Of a DNA stretch of 64,000 bases, positions 36,809 to 45,599 are shown piece after piece. The DNA is from Holophaga foetida DSM 6591 (GTDB taxonomy: Bacteria > Acidobacteriota > Holophagae > Holophagales > Holophagaceae): contig NZ_KI912268.1 of the NCBI RefSeq assembly GCF_000242615.2, forward strand, positions 2,593,223 through 2,657,222. The letters are read 5' to 3'. How positions within the stretch are numbered: position 1 is the stretch's first letter; the number at the start of each line of letters is the position of its first letter. The notes beneath the pieces were generated by a model. It saw only the letters and a program-made list of their open reading frames with translations, was not told the DNA's origin and ran no database searches. A program made the translations under genes and the position numbers.

Positions 36809-39622
36809 ATGAGCCTCCTGGATTCCACCCTATCCAGCCTGACCAGCAAGTTGCCGCAGCTGCCCAGCAGCTTGGCGGATCTCCTCAACGCCTTCATCGG
36901 CCAGGCCACCCGCCTCATCGAGCTCCACTTCTCCGCCGACAGCGGCATCCCCGAGGGCAGGTTCCTGGTCCATCGACTCAGGGGTTCCGAGGCGATCAAT
37001 GAGAATTTCAGGTTTGAGGTCGAAACCCTCTCCCAGGATGCCCACGTCCCCCTCAAGACCCTCGAAGGCGTTCCCGTCGAGATCAGCATCCTCACGGACA
37101 GCGGCGGCAAGCGCCTCATCTGCGGGGTCATCACCGAAGTCCACAGCGAGGGGTCCGATGGTGGATTCTCCGCCTATCGCCTCGTGGTGGAGCCCGTCAC
37201 CGCCGCCCTGCGCCTGGGCCGCAGTTCCCGAATCTTCCTCCAGAAGACCGATCTGGAAATCGCCAAGCTCCTGATCAACGAAGAGCTGGCCAACAATAGC
37301 GTTTTTGCCGCCACCCTCCACCTCGAAGACCGTTGCCTCAAGACCTACCCCCTCCGGGACTTCGCCTTCCTATGCGACGAGAACAAGTGGGACTTCATCC
37401 GTCGCCGCCTCGCCAAGATCGGCGTCTCCTTCGTCATCCTGCCCCACCCCGATAGCAGCCCCGAGCACCCCCAGCACAGCCTCATCCTCTTTGACGACCC
37501 CCGGGACCTGGACAAGAACGAAGCCGGGGAGGTGCGCTTCCACCGGGCCGATGGCACCGAAGAGGCCGACACCATCACGAGCTGGCAGGCCCAGCGGGTG
37601 CTCCAGGTGGGCAAGGTCACCCGCCGCGCCTGGGATCACAGCAATGGCTCGCTGAGTACCACCAGTGAGGAGCTCCTTTCGAACCAGGGGAGCTTCGGCA
37701 ACGCCCTGGCTTCAACCCTGGAGGACTACCGCCACGAGGCCCCCCTGGAGCACGACGATCTGGCGGGACACGAAAAGCGCACCACCAGCCGGGCCCAGGT
37801 CTGGGAGCAGCGTACCAAATGTTTTGCGGGCGAAGGCACCGTACGGGATTTCTGCGTGGGCACCAGCTTCGTCCTGGAGAATCACCCCGTCCACGACGCC
37901 GACCCCAAGGCCCAACGCACCTTCGTCCTGACCGCGTTGAAACTGGAGGCCGAGAACAACTTCGGGGGATTGAAGACCGGCCACGAGGCGGCGCAGGTCT
38001 ACACCAATCGCTTCGAGTGCCTGCGCCAGGGCATCCCCATCCTGCCCGAGGAGATTGAGGCCCCGATCCCCGGCCCAATCACGGCTACCGTCGTGGGCCC
38101 AGAGGGCGAGGAGGTTCACACCGACGAGGTGGGCCGCATCAAGGTGCAGCTCCACTGCCTGCGGACGGAGGATCACCCCTTGGCCGGGGCCATCGGCACC
38201 GATCGGGACTGCACCTGGGTGCGCCTGCTTCAGCCCTGGTCCAGCCAGGGCATGGGCGGGGGCTTCCTGCCCCGGGCCGGGGACGAGGTGCTGATCCAGT
38301 TCCTGAACAACGACCCGGACAAGCCCGTGGTCCTGGGGGTGCTGCCCGGGGGCCGCCGAAAGCCCGCCATGTTCAGCCTGGCCTCCAGCCTCCCGGGCGA
38401 CAAGGCCATTTCCGGCATGCGCTCCAAGATGCACAAGGGCACGGGGGGCAACGAACTCCTTTTCGATGACAGCACCAACGAACTGCGGGCCAGACTCGCC
38501 AGTGACCAGGCGAAAACCGAGCTGAACCTGGGCCACATCGTGCACCCCCGGGCCCTGGGCGTGGCGGAAGCCAAGGGCACGGGCTTCGAGCTGCGCAGCG
38601 AAGCCTACGGCGCTCTGCGCGGCGAAAAGGGCCTGCTGATCAGCACCGAAGGCGGCAGCGCCGCCCTGGAATCCGCAGGGCTGCACAGCCAGCTCGAAGG
38701 GGGCCAGGAACTCTCCAAGGCCCTGAGCGAGGTCTCCGAAAAGCACCAGCTCGAAGCCCTGGGCACCCTGGAGACCGCCAAGAAGCTCCAGGACACCCTC
38801 AAGAAGACCGAGACCACCAAGGGCAACGAAATCCCCGCCTTCGCCGACCCCGTCCTGGCCCTCAGCAGCCCCGCAGGCATCGTGCAGAGCACCCCCGCCA
38901 GCCATGTCACCACCGCCGGGGAGCATATCCACCTGGACAGCGGCGGCGATACGGTTATCGCCGCAGGCAAGCGCATCATGATGGCAGCCAAGGAAGCCTG
39001 GAGCGTCTTTGCCGCCAAATCCGGCATCAAGGCCATCGCAGGCAAAGGCAACGTCGATATCCAGGCCCACGAAGGGAAGATCGGCGTGGTGGCCGACCAG
39101 GATGTGCAGATTGTCAGCGCCAACAACAGCATCGAAGTCCTGGCCAAGGACAGCCTCCGCCTCGCCGCAGGGGGCCTGGAGATCCTCCTCAAGGACGGCA
39201 AGATCACCCTCAAGATGCCGGGGGATCTGGAACTGCGGACGGCCACCGTGAAGTGGGCCATGGGGGCGCTTCGTGCCGATGTGGCCATGCCCAGCTTGCC
39301 CCGGGGGGACCTCAAGCCGGGCGACCTGGAACTCCAGCACCTCTATCACGATGACGAGGCCGTCCAGGGGGCGCGCTTCGAGGTCAAGTTCGCCGATGGC
39401 AGCACCCGAAAGGGGATCACCGATGCCAAGGGCACCGCCCGCCTGGAGGGAACTCCCCCCGGGCCCGCCCAGGTCCGCTTTGAGGAGGACTGCCGCCCTC
39501 ACCAGCGGAAGGATATGACCAAGAACCCCCAATACCAGGAGTCTCTGGACGAAGTCATGGCCCGCTTTACGGCCGATGGGCAAACGGAATCTCCATCAAC
39601 TTCCGAATCAGGAGGCCGGTAA
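36809..39622 (+). CDS. vgrG: VgrG spike protein with C-terminal extension
   Basis: 937 aa. Type VI secretion tip: gp27-like domain (about 45-410, EGRFLVHRLRGSEAINENFR), gp5 OB-fold (about 424-530, HTDEVGRIKVQL and GTDRDCTWVRLLQPWSSQG), then a long beta-helix/DUF2345 region (to about 820, SGGDTVIAAGKRIMMAAKEA). The last 90 residues are a transthyretin-like adaptor (LELQHLYHDDEAVQGARFEV, RKGITDAKGTARLEGTPPGP) that probably loads the next gene's product. No other T6SS genes are in the window. Confidence 0.92.
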   Translation: MSLLDSTLSSLTSKLPQLPSSLADLLNAFIGQATRLIELHFSADSGIPEGRFLVHRLRGSEAINENFRFEVETLSQDAHVPLKTLEGVPVEISILTDSGGKRLICGVITEVHSEGSDGGFSAYRLVVEPVTAALRLGRSSRIFLQKTDLEIAKLLINEELANNSVFAATLHLEDRCLKTYPLRDFAFLCDENKWDFIRRRLAKIGVSFVILPHPDSSPEHPQHSLILFDDPRDLDKNEAGEVRFHRADGTEEADTITSWQAQRVLQVGKVTRRAWDHSNGSLSTTSEELLSNQGSFGNALASTLEDYRHEAPLEHDDLAGHEKRTTSRAQVWEQRTKCFAGEGTVRDFCVGTSFVLENHPVHDADPKAQRTFVLTALKLEAENNFGGLKTGHEAAQVYTNRFECLRQGIPILPEEIEAPIPGPITATVVGPEGEEVHTDEVGRIKVQLHCLRTEDHPLAGAIGTDRDCTWVRLLQPWSSQGMGGGFLPRAGDEVLIQFLNNDPDKPVVLGVLPGGRRKPAMFSLASSLPGDKAISGMRSKMHKGTGGNELLFDDSTNELRARLASDQAKTELNLGHIVHPRALGVAEAKGTGFELRSEAYGALRGEKGLLISTEGGSAALESAGLHSQLEGGQELSKALSEVSEKHQLEALGTLETAKKLQDTLKKTETTKGNEIPAFADPVLALSSPAGIVQSTPASHVTTAGEHIHLDSGGDTVIAAGKRIMMAAKEAWSVFAAKSGIKAIAGKGNVDIQAHEGKIGVVADQDVQIVSANNSIEVLAKDSLRLAAGGLEILLKDGKITLKMPGDLELRTATVKWAMGALRADVAMPSLPRGDLKPGDLELQHLYHDDEAVQGARFEVKFADGSTRKGITDAKGTARLEGTPPGPAQVRFEEDCRPHQRKDMTKNPQYQESLDEVMARFTADGQTESPSTSESGGR

Positions 39623-41145
39623 TGGGCGTGCTCGATACCCTCGCCAGAACCTATGGGGACTCGGCCTCCAAGGGGCTATACAACCCTGAATACCACCGGC
39701 CCGCCCACATCAAGTCGGCGGCAGTGGAGATGATCGACTGGACCTGGGGCACGGTCCAGGGCTGCTTCAACGAGAAGATGACCGTCAGCCAGATCATTGT
39801 GGACGCCCTCATTGGCTGCATCCCCCTCGTGGGGGATGTCACCGCCGCGAGGGACCTCCTGGCGGTCCTCATCCACATGGTCAAGTTTCCGGAGAAACGC
39901 AAGGAAGTCGCGGAGTGGGTGCTGCTGGTGATTCTCCTGTTGGCCCTGATCCCCGTGGGGGGCGGTGTCCTGAAGGGTGTAGGACGCCTCCTCAACCGGG
40001 GGGCCAAGACCGCCGCCGAGAGCCGGGGCCTCCTGAAGGAGATCGTCCTGTTCCTGAACCGCGTGGGCAGCGGAAACGCGGTGAAGTTCATCCGGGAGCT
40101 GAACCTGACGGCGCACCAGTGGACGCTCGTGGCGAAGTTCCAGGGGGTCATGGATCGTCTGATCCAGGCAATTGAGAAGATCCAGGGCAGCTTCAAGCTC
40201 CTGCCTAAACCTGTACTGGACAAACTGGCCTGGCTCCGCCAGGGTTTCCAGGAAATCCGCCAGCTCGGCCGCGAGATGATCCCCAAGGCCGTCAAGGACC
40301 TGAACCAGAAGCTCAAGAACGTCCAGGCAGCCATCTACGAGGGCGAGTGGCGGGCGATCAGCGGCCAGGGCAAGGCGATGACACGGGAAGCAGAGGCCAG
40401 GCTGGTCAGCAAGCGGGCCAAGGAGCTGGGGCGGAGGAAGATGAAGTTTCCGCAGAATGCGGCGGGAGCAGGACAGAAAACGGAGATCGCCAAGGTCTAT
40501 AAGCACCGAGAGGGGTGGCCGGATCTGATGGAAAAATTTAGTAAGAAATATGGGAAATACACAGAAATCGAAGCTTTTTCCGGGAAAATCCAGGCATCCA
40601 CGATCAAGGGGCCATGCACGATTAAGCGGGTGATCCAGCTTGACCACAATGGTGTCACTGGGGCCTGGTGGCTTCCTCCGGGAGTATCGCCAGCGAATGC
40701 AAGGCATTGGCGTGAGGATCTTGCAGTCCTGGATAACTTCAGCACCAATGGTCACATCGTCACTTGTCACATCCCTCCAGGTGTCGAGTTGCGGACCTGG
40801 GAGGGAACTACAGCGGGGCAGATGAATCGCGAAACGGGCCAGTGGCTGGAAGGTGGCGCAAAGCAGCTTTATCTGGACCTGGGGTCCATTCGCAAGTCCG
40901 AATCTGAGATGTTAAAGCATCTCAAAGATGGTCGAAGTTACAGAACCCCAGAGGGACTGGTTTTTTCGCTTGAGAAGACTGGATGGAAGGACGCCGTAGG
41001 TATCCATGGATTTGAAGATTTCCGTGACGTCTTCACGCCAGAAACGGAAAATCTTTTGGATTACGAGCGCGCCTACAAAGTCATTCTCTCCGGAGGGCGC
41101 ATCGAATACCGAACTGAATCCCAAAAGGAAAAGGGCAAACCATGA
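39622..41145 (+). CDS. Polymorphic toxin 1, VgrG-associated (putative T6SS effector)
   Basis: 507 aa; start codon shares a base with the VgrG stop (TAATG), GGAGG before it. N-terminal part (1-270) has KSAAVEMIDWTWGTVQGCFN, two hydrophobic segments (about 50-75 and 98-122, VLLVILLLALIPVGGGVLKG) and a helical KR-rich stretch. The C-terminal ~230 aa domain (TGAWWLPPG, CHIPPGVELRTWEG, TGQWLEGGAKQL, ERAYKVILSGGRIEYR) is of unknown activity. The WEG/WLEGG pattern with an upstream Arg could suit an ADP-ribosyltransferase, but this is a guess. Near-duplicate at 42228. Confidence 0.75.
   Translation: MGVLDTLARTYGDSASKGLYNPEYHRPAHIKSAAVEMIDWTWGTVQGCFNEKMTVSQIIVDALIGCIPLVGDVTAARDLLAVLIHMVKFPEKRKEVAEWVLLVILLLALIPVGGGVLKGVGRLLNRGAKTAAESRGLLKEIVLFLNRVGSGNAVKFIRELNLTAHQWTLVAKFQGVMDRLIQAIEKIQGSFKLLPKPVLDKLAWLRQGFQEIRQLGREMIPKAVKDLNQKLKNVQAAIYEGEWRAISGQGKAMTREAEARLVSKRAKELGRRKMKFPQNAAGAGQKTEIAKVYKHREGWPDLMEKFSKKYGKYTEIEAFSGKIQASTIKGPCTIKRVIQLDHNGVTGAWWLPPGVSPANARHWREDLAVLDNFSTNGHIVTCHIPPGVELRTWEGTTAGQMNRETGQWLEGGAKQLYLDLGSIRKSESEMLKHLKDGRSYRTPEGLVFSLEKTGWKDAVGIHGFEDFRDVFTPETENLLDYERAYKVILSGGRIEYRTESQKEKGKP
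39666..40466 (+). repeat. Direct repeat, left copy (toxin N-terminal half)
   Basis: About 800 bp nearly identical to 42281-43081, offset 2615 bp with no gaps. The right copy differs at scattered third positions and at a few residues such as AR to IR and KP to AP. Confidence 0.9.
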
Positions 41146-42143
41146 TCAGTGAATATGACCTGCGCAAGATTTTCTGGCTCTTAAAACGCTACACGTCCCT
41201 AGGCCTTTGGCAGAAAATCGGAGAAGTCCACAAAACCTTTTTTGATCTCGTGGAGCATGAAATCCAGAATCACCCTCAGAATGACCCAGACTCCATGCTG
41301 GTCAATCTCTATCGGTACGCATTAAATGACCAGATACGCTTTGAGCGGGGCTTGAAACGGCTCAGCCAGGGGGACCGCTCCGTATTGCGCCAGAACCCGG
41401 AAGGGGATCTTTATCATTCTGGTGCCGCTTCTAACTACGTGATCCAACTGGATACCTTTGATTGCACCCCCGATGGATGGCCCCGCCTTGAGGAGCCCGG
41501 CAAGGCGGCGGATCGAGCGTTTCACGGGGTGATCTATGAACCAGGAGAAGATCAGCCTGCCGCCTACTACTCAACTTGGCTCCTCCTCCCCCAGAACCTC
41601 CCCAAGCACGCTTTCCCAAATCCGTTACCGCTTGTGCCCGCCCTCCCGGCTCGTCCGATCCTAGTGAAGACAGGTCAGCAGGTGCCTGTGGACGGCATCT
41701 ACGAACCCGAGGGGGAAGGCACCTGTATGAACTATCTCCTGGGGGGGACCATCGCGCCGAAAGTGCTCCGGGAATATGGCGAATTGACGCGGGAATACCT
41801 TGGAGCTGGTGAATATGCCATGCTGCCAGACACCGAAACCATTCCCACCACTTGGCACCTGATCTGGGAGGATCACCGCTACGAGGACGGCACCGTGCCC
41901 GAGGAAGAGAAGGACTACTTCCTCCCCATGCCAGGGACGCCCCTGGAATCGCCCCAGCCCCCGGATGGCATTCGCCGGGCGCTCCCTGGCGAGGCCTGCA
42001 CCCGCCCCGGCTACTGGTCCACGCTCGCCAAGTCAGGCAGCCGCCGCTGCTTCAAACAGGGCGAGGTCTTCCCGGACTTCCCGGATTCGAAGATCGCCCG
42101 GACCATATGGAACTACGACCCAGACCAGGAAGAGCGGGACTGA
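41142..42143 (+). CDS. Putative immunity protein 1 for the adjacent toxin
   Basis: 333 aa, ATGA overlap with toxin 1. N-terminal 140 aa is helical (KIFWLLKRYTSLGLWQKIGE, IRFERGLKRLSQGDRSV), resembling Imm71/Imm72-type immunity proteins as remembered. The C-terminal part (GTCMNYLLGGTIAPKVLREY, TTWHLIWEDHRYEDGTVPEE, RTIWNYDPDQEER) is almost identical in the second copy. Pro-rich linker near 170-185. Function inferred from position and co-variation; direct evidence is lacking. Confidence 0.7.
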   Translation: MISEYDLRKIFWLLKRYTSLGLWQKIGEVHKTFFDLVEHEIQNHPQNDPDSMLVNLYRYALNDQIRFERGLKRLSQGDRSVLRQNPEGDLYHSGAASNYVIQLDTFDCTPDGWPRLEEPGKAADRAFHGVIYEPGEDQPAAYYSTWLLLPQNLPKHAFPNPLPLVPALPARPILVKTGQQVPVDGIYEPEGEGTCMNYLLGGTIAPKVLREYGELTREYLGAGEYAMLPDTETIPTTWHLIWEDHRYEDGTVPEEEKDYFLPMPGTPLESPQPPDGIRRALPGEACTRPGYWSTLAKSGSRRCFKQGEVFPDFPDSKIARTIWNYDPDQEERD

Positions 42144-42178
42144 GGTGAACATCCGGGATTGGATCTTGATGGCGGAGA

Positions 42179-42200
42179 AAGGGGCCTGGGTCGGCCCCTT
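42179..42200 (+). terminator. Short hairpin between immunity 1 and toxin 2
   Basis: AAGGGGCC / GGCCCCTT, an 8-bp stem with a 6-base loop and only a weak T content after it. It falls in the 84-bp gap between the two cassettes, which otherwise holds a 31-codon GTG frame (42145-42240) with no support. It may reduce read-through into cassette 2. Confidence 0.4.
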
Positions 42201-42227
42201 CTACACACAAGAGGCTTGCAAGGCATC

Positions 42228-43757
42228 ATGGACCTTCTGAGCCCCGTCAAGAACCTGGTGAAGACCTACGGAGATTCGACCTCCAAGGGGCTATACAACC
42301 CTGAATACCACCGGCCCGCCCACATCAAGTCGGCGGCAGTGGAGATGATCGACTGGACCTGGGGCACGGTCCAGGGCTGCTTCAACGAGAAGATGACCGT
42401 CAGCCAGATCATCGTGGATGCCCTCATCGGGTGCATCCCCCTGGTGGGCGATGTGACGGCGATACGGGACCTCCTGGCGGTCCTCATCCACATGGTCAAG
42501 TTCCCGGAGAAACGCAAGGAAGTCGCGGAGTGGGTGCTGCTGGTGATTCTCCTGTTGGCCCTGATCCCCGTGGGGGGCGGTGTCCTGAAGGGTGTAGGAC
42601 GCCTCCTCAACCGGGGGGCCAAGACCGCCGCCGAGAGTCGGGGCCTCCTGAAGGAGATCGTGCTGTTCCTGAACCGCGTGGGCAGCGGAAACGCGGTGAA
42701 GTTCATCCGGGAGCTGAACCTGACGGCGCACCAGTGGACGCTCGTGGCGAAGTTCCAGGGGGTCATGGATCGTCTGATCCAGGCAATTGAGAAGATCCAG
42801 GGCAGCTTCAAGCTCCTGCCTGCACCCGTGCTCGACAAACTGGCCTGGCTCCGCCAGGGCTTCCAGGAAATCCGTCAGCTCGGCCGCGAGATGATCCCCA
42901 AGGCCGTCAAGGACCTGAACCAGAAGCTCAAGAACGTCCAGGCAGCTATCTACGAGGGCGAGTGGCGGGCGATCAGCGGCCAGGGCAAGGCGATGACACG
43001 GGAAGCAGAAGCCAGGCTGGTCAGCAAGCGGGCCAAGGAGCTGGGGCGGAGGAAGATGAAGTTCCCGCAGAATGCGGCGGGGAAGAATCAAGAAACGGAG
43101 ATCGCAAAGGTATACCAGCACAGAGAGGGGTGGCCGAATCTGATGAAAAAGTTGTCGGAAGATGGCGTTTACGAGGGGATACAGGCATTTTCAGGCCCCA
43201 TTAATGCCACAAGAATTCGTGGCCCCTATTCCATGGAAAGATATTACGACCTCAGCAAGGCAGGCCCATCTGGCGCTTGGTGGCAACCTCAGGGGACAAT
43301 CTATCGTCGCGCAAAGGATTGGCGGGAGCGAAGTGCGGTCCTGGATACCTTCAACAAAGACGGATACCGGGCCACCTGCCACCTCCCGCCCAACCTGGAA
43401 TTGTGCGCTTGGGAGGGGAAGGCGGCCGGACAAGTCCATCCCGCTACCGGGCAGTGGCTAGAGGGCGGCGGACAGCAACTCGTGGCGCATATTCCCCTGA
43501 AGCCGGGAGAGAGTGAGGCCATCCTGAAGGCCGCACAGGAGGCGATCCGAACGGGGTCGTCTGAATACCGGGCCAGCAATGGCGTGCTCTTCAAGTTCGA
43601 GAAGACAGGTTGGGCGGATTCGGTGGATATCCACGGGTTCGAAAACTTCCGGGAGGTCTATGACGCTGAAACGAATACCCTCCTGGAATACGAGCGTGCC
43701 TACAAAGTGATCCTGGCTGGTGAGCGCATCGAATACCGCGCCGAGCCCCAGAGATGA
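42228..43757 (+). CDS. Polymorphic toxin 2, paralogue of toxin 1
   Basis: 509 aa from the ATG at 42228. Residues ~15-285 are almost the same as toxin 1, including the two hydrophobic segments. The C-terminal domain is homologous but diverged (SGAWWQPQG, CHLPPNLELCAWEGKAAG, TGQWLEGGGQQL, ERAYKVILAGERIEYR); I estimate under half identical, with an altered central loop. No own VgrG: it probably uses the one upstream. Coupled to its partner gene at 43754-43769. Confidence 0.75.
   Translation: MDLLSPVKNLVKTYGDSTSKGLYNPEYHRPAHIKSAAVEMIDWTWGTVQGCFNEKMTVSQIIVDALIGCIPLVGDVTAIRDLLAVLIHMVKFPEKRKEVAEWVLLVILLLALIPVGGGVLKGVGRLLNRGAKTAAESRGLLKEIVLFLNRVGSGNAVKFIRELNLTAHQWTLVAKFQGVMDRLIQAIEKIQGSFKLLPAPVLDKLAWLRQGFQEIRQLGREMIPKAVKDLNQKLKNVQAAIYEGEWRAISGQGKAMTREAEARLVSKRAKELGRRKMKFPQNAAGKNQETEIAKVYQHREGWPNLMKKLSEDGVYEGIQAFSGPINATRIRGPYSMERYYDLSKAGPSGAWWQPQGTIYRRAKDWRERSAVLDTFNKDGYRATCHLPPNLELCAWEGKAAGQVHPATGQWLEGGGQQLVAHIPLKPGESEAILKAAQEAIRTGSSEYRASNGVLFKFEKTGWADSVDIHGFENFREVYDAETNTLLEYERAYKVILAGERIEYRAEPQR
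42281..43081 (+). repeat. Direct repeat, right copy (toxin N-terminal half)
   Basis: Second copy of the 39666-40466 repeat. Similarity stops abruptly after KMKFPQNAAG, exactly where the variable toxin domain begins, so identity is kept only over the carrier part. Confidence 0.9.
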
Positions 43758-43768
43758 AAGGAACGGCA

Positions 43769-44791
43769 ATGGTCAGTGACATCGAACAGCGGAAGATCTT
43801 CTGGCTCCTGAAACGGTGCAGTTCCTTGACCTACTGGAGAGATGTAGCCAATTCCCAACAGCGTTTCCTGGCCCTCATCGAGTCCGTGGTCCAGAACCAC
43901 CCTGACAACGACCCGAACGAACTGGAACTCGATATTTACAAGCGGTCGTTGAATGATATCGATCACCTCGAAAGAGGCTTGCGGTGGCTGGCTCAGGGCA
44001 ATCGCAGCGTGTTTCACCGGCACGAGGAAGGGTTTCTGGTCCAGAGCACTGAGGGATTTAGCCATCTAGCGACGCTCATCTGGCAAAACGATTGTGAGGA
44101 CAATCCCGATTCCTACATTACCCGAGGCGGAGAGCTGCTGAATCTGGCAGATGCAATCAGTCTCGCGAGGCGCGGAGCTCTGGGTGCCCTTGAGCCGAAA
44201 CCAGAACAGCCCGCCGCCTATTCCCCCACCTGGGCCCTACTCCCGGAAGATCTCCCCAAGCACCCTTTTCCAGATCCTCTTCCGCCCCTGCCCCCCCCAC
44301 CAAGCCGACCACGCCAAGTTAAGACCGGTCGACAGGTTCCCGTGGATGGCATCTATGCACCCAATGAGGAAGGGACCTGTATGAACTACCTCCTGGGGGG
44401 GACCATTGCACCGACGGTGCTCCGGGAATATGGCGAACTCAAGGAATCCATCTTTTTCAAGGGCCGGTTCATTCGGGACACCGAAACCATCCCCACCACC
44501 TGGCACCTGATCTGGGAGGATCACCGCTACGAGGACGGCACCGTGCCCGAGGAGGAGAAGGACTACTTCCTCCCCATGCCCGAGACGCCCCTTGAAACGC
44601 CCCAGTCCCCGGATGGCATTCGCCGGGCGCTTCCCGGCGAGGCCTGCACCCGCCCCGGCTACTGGTCCACGCTCGCCAAGTCAGGCAGCCGCCGCTGCTT
44701 CAAACAGGGCGAGGTCTTCCCGGACTTCCCGGAATCGAAGATCGCCCGGACCATATGGAACTACGACCCAGACCAGGAAGAGCGGGGTTGA
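43769..44791 (+). CDS. Putative immunity protein 2, paralogue of immunity 1
   Basis: 340 aa from the ATG at 43769, which has AAAGGAA in front and aligns with the start of immunity 1; an ATG at 43754 overlapping the toxin stop (ATGA) is the alternative. N-terminal helices are related but diverged (KIFWLLKRCSSLTYWRDVAN, HLERGLRWLAQGNRSV), while the last ~170 aa is nearly identical to immunity 1. Divergence in the first half parallels divergence of the toxin C-terminus, as expected for a specificity region. Confidence 0.7.
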   Translation: MVSDIEQRKIFWLLKRCSSLTYWRDVANSQQRFLALIESVVQNHPDNDPNELELDIYKRSLNDIDHLERGLRWLAQGNRSVFHRHEEGFLVQSTEGFSHLATLIWQNDCEDNPDSYITRGGELLNLADAISLARRGALGALEPKPEQPAAYSPTWALLPEDLPKHPFPDPLPPLPPPPSRPRQVKTGRQVPVDGIYAPNEEGTCMNYLLGGTIAPTVLREYGELKESIFFKGRFIRDTETIPTTWHLIWEDHRYEDGTVPEEEKDYFLPMPETPLETPQSPDGIRRALPGEACTRPGYWSTLAKSGSRRCFKQGEVFPDFPESKIARTIWNYDPDQEERG

Positions 44792-44849
44792 GGTGAAGAG
44801 GCAGAGCCCTATACGATTGGGGGCATCCTACCCAGACCAGGAGCCAGCC

Positions 44850-45548
44850 ATGGACAGATCCCTTTCCCTCCCCGAGGCCCCCGGCGCCAGGGCCTCACGC
44901 CACTGCGGGATCTGGGCCCTGGTGCTGGTCATCATCTTCTTCCCAGCCGCCGTGATCCTGGGGATCATCGCCATCGTGCAGAACAACAAGGCCAAGACCT
45001 TGGCCAGGAATGCTCCTGACACCTATCGTGCCCCCAGCAGCGCCGGGATGATCATGGGCATCCTCTCTCTGGTGGCCATCCCCGTCTTCCTCTTCTTGGC
45101 AGGCGTCTTTGCAGCCATAGCCATTCCGGCCTTCATCGGCCAGAGGAATCGGGCACAGGATCGGGTGGCTCTCACGCACCTCTCCACCGGAACCGGGGTG
45201 CTCGTGAACCAGTTCGAGATGGGGATGGTGCAAGGGAAACTGGACCAGGATCTCCACAAGGATCTGGAAACCCAGTTGCGGGAGACCGGTGCCCCTCTCA
45301 AGAACCCCTGGAATGTAACAGGCCCCGCCTTCGAATACTCCATTGCCATCGTGAACGGCTTGGACGAGGACGGCCTCAGGGAGGTGGCCCAGAGCCAGGC
45401 AAGCAACCTGGGACAGGTCGTATTCGTCGTCCAGTTCCCCTCCAGGCCGGGGGAGTCTCAGCAGGCCGGTTTCCTGGCCGGGGCCGTCAGGACAAGGATG
45501 CCCGTTGATGGGTCCACGGTCACGACACGAGTGACACCGCTGAATTGA
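44850..45548 (+). CDS. DUF4190-like membrane protein with pilin-like segment
   Basis: 232 aa from the ATG at 44850 (AGGAGCC in front). Two transmembrane segments: ALVLVIIFFPAAVILGIIAI (about 27-47) and MGILSLVAIPVFLFLAGVFA (about 69-92), then IAIPAFIGQRNRAQDRVALT, which resembles the N-terminal helix of pilins (but no prepilin cleavage site). C-terminal extracytoplasmic domain of about 120 aa with no known family. Follows the toxin cassettes but is not obviously part of them. Confidence 0.7.
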   Translation: MDRSLSLPEAPGARASRHCGIWALVLVIIFFPAAVILGIIAIVQNNKAKTLARNAPDTYRAPSSAGMIMGILSLVAIPVFLFLAGVFAAIAIPAFIGQRNRAQDRVALTHLSTGTGVLVNQFEMGMVQGKLDQDLHKDLETQLRETGAPLKNPWNVTGPAFEYSIAIVNGLDEDGLREVAQSQASNLGQVVFVVQFPSRPGESQQAGFLAGAVRTRMPVDGSTVTTRVTPLN

Positions 45549-45599
45549 TCGTAAAACCCGGGTTTCGCTCTAGGATGTTGTAATCACTCCAGGACCCCC

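Noticed and set aside
37712..39583. Long minus-strand frame opposite vgrG (623 codons) and similar ones opposite lon, DUF2339 and the DinG-like gene
   Set aside because: All are antisense to well-supported genes and show the same low-complexity composition and no domains.
42145..42240. 31-codon GTG frame between the two toxin cassettes
   Set aside because: Very short, contains the hairpin at 42179-42200, overlaps the start of toxin 2 and has no counterpart after cassette 2.
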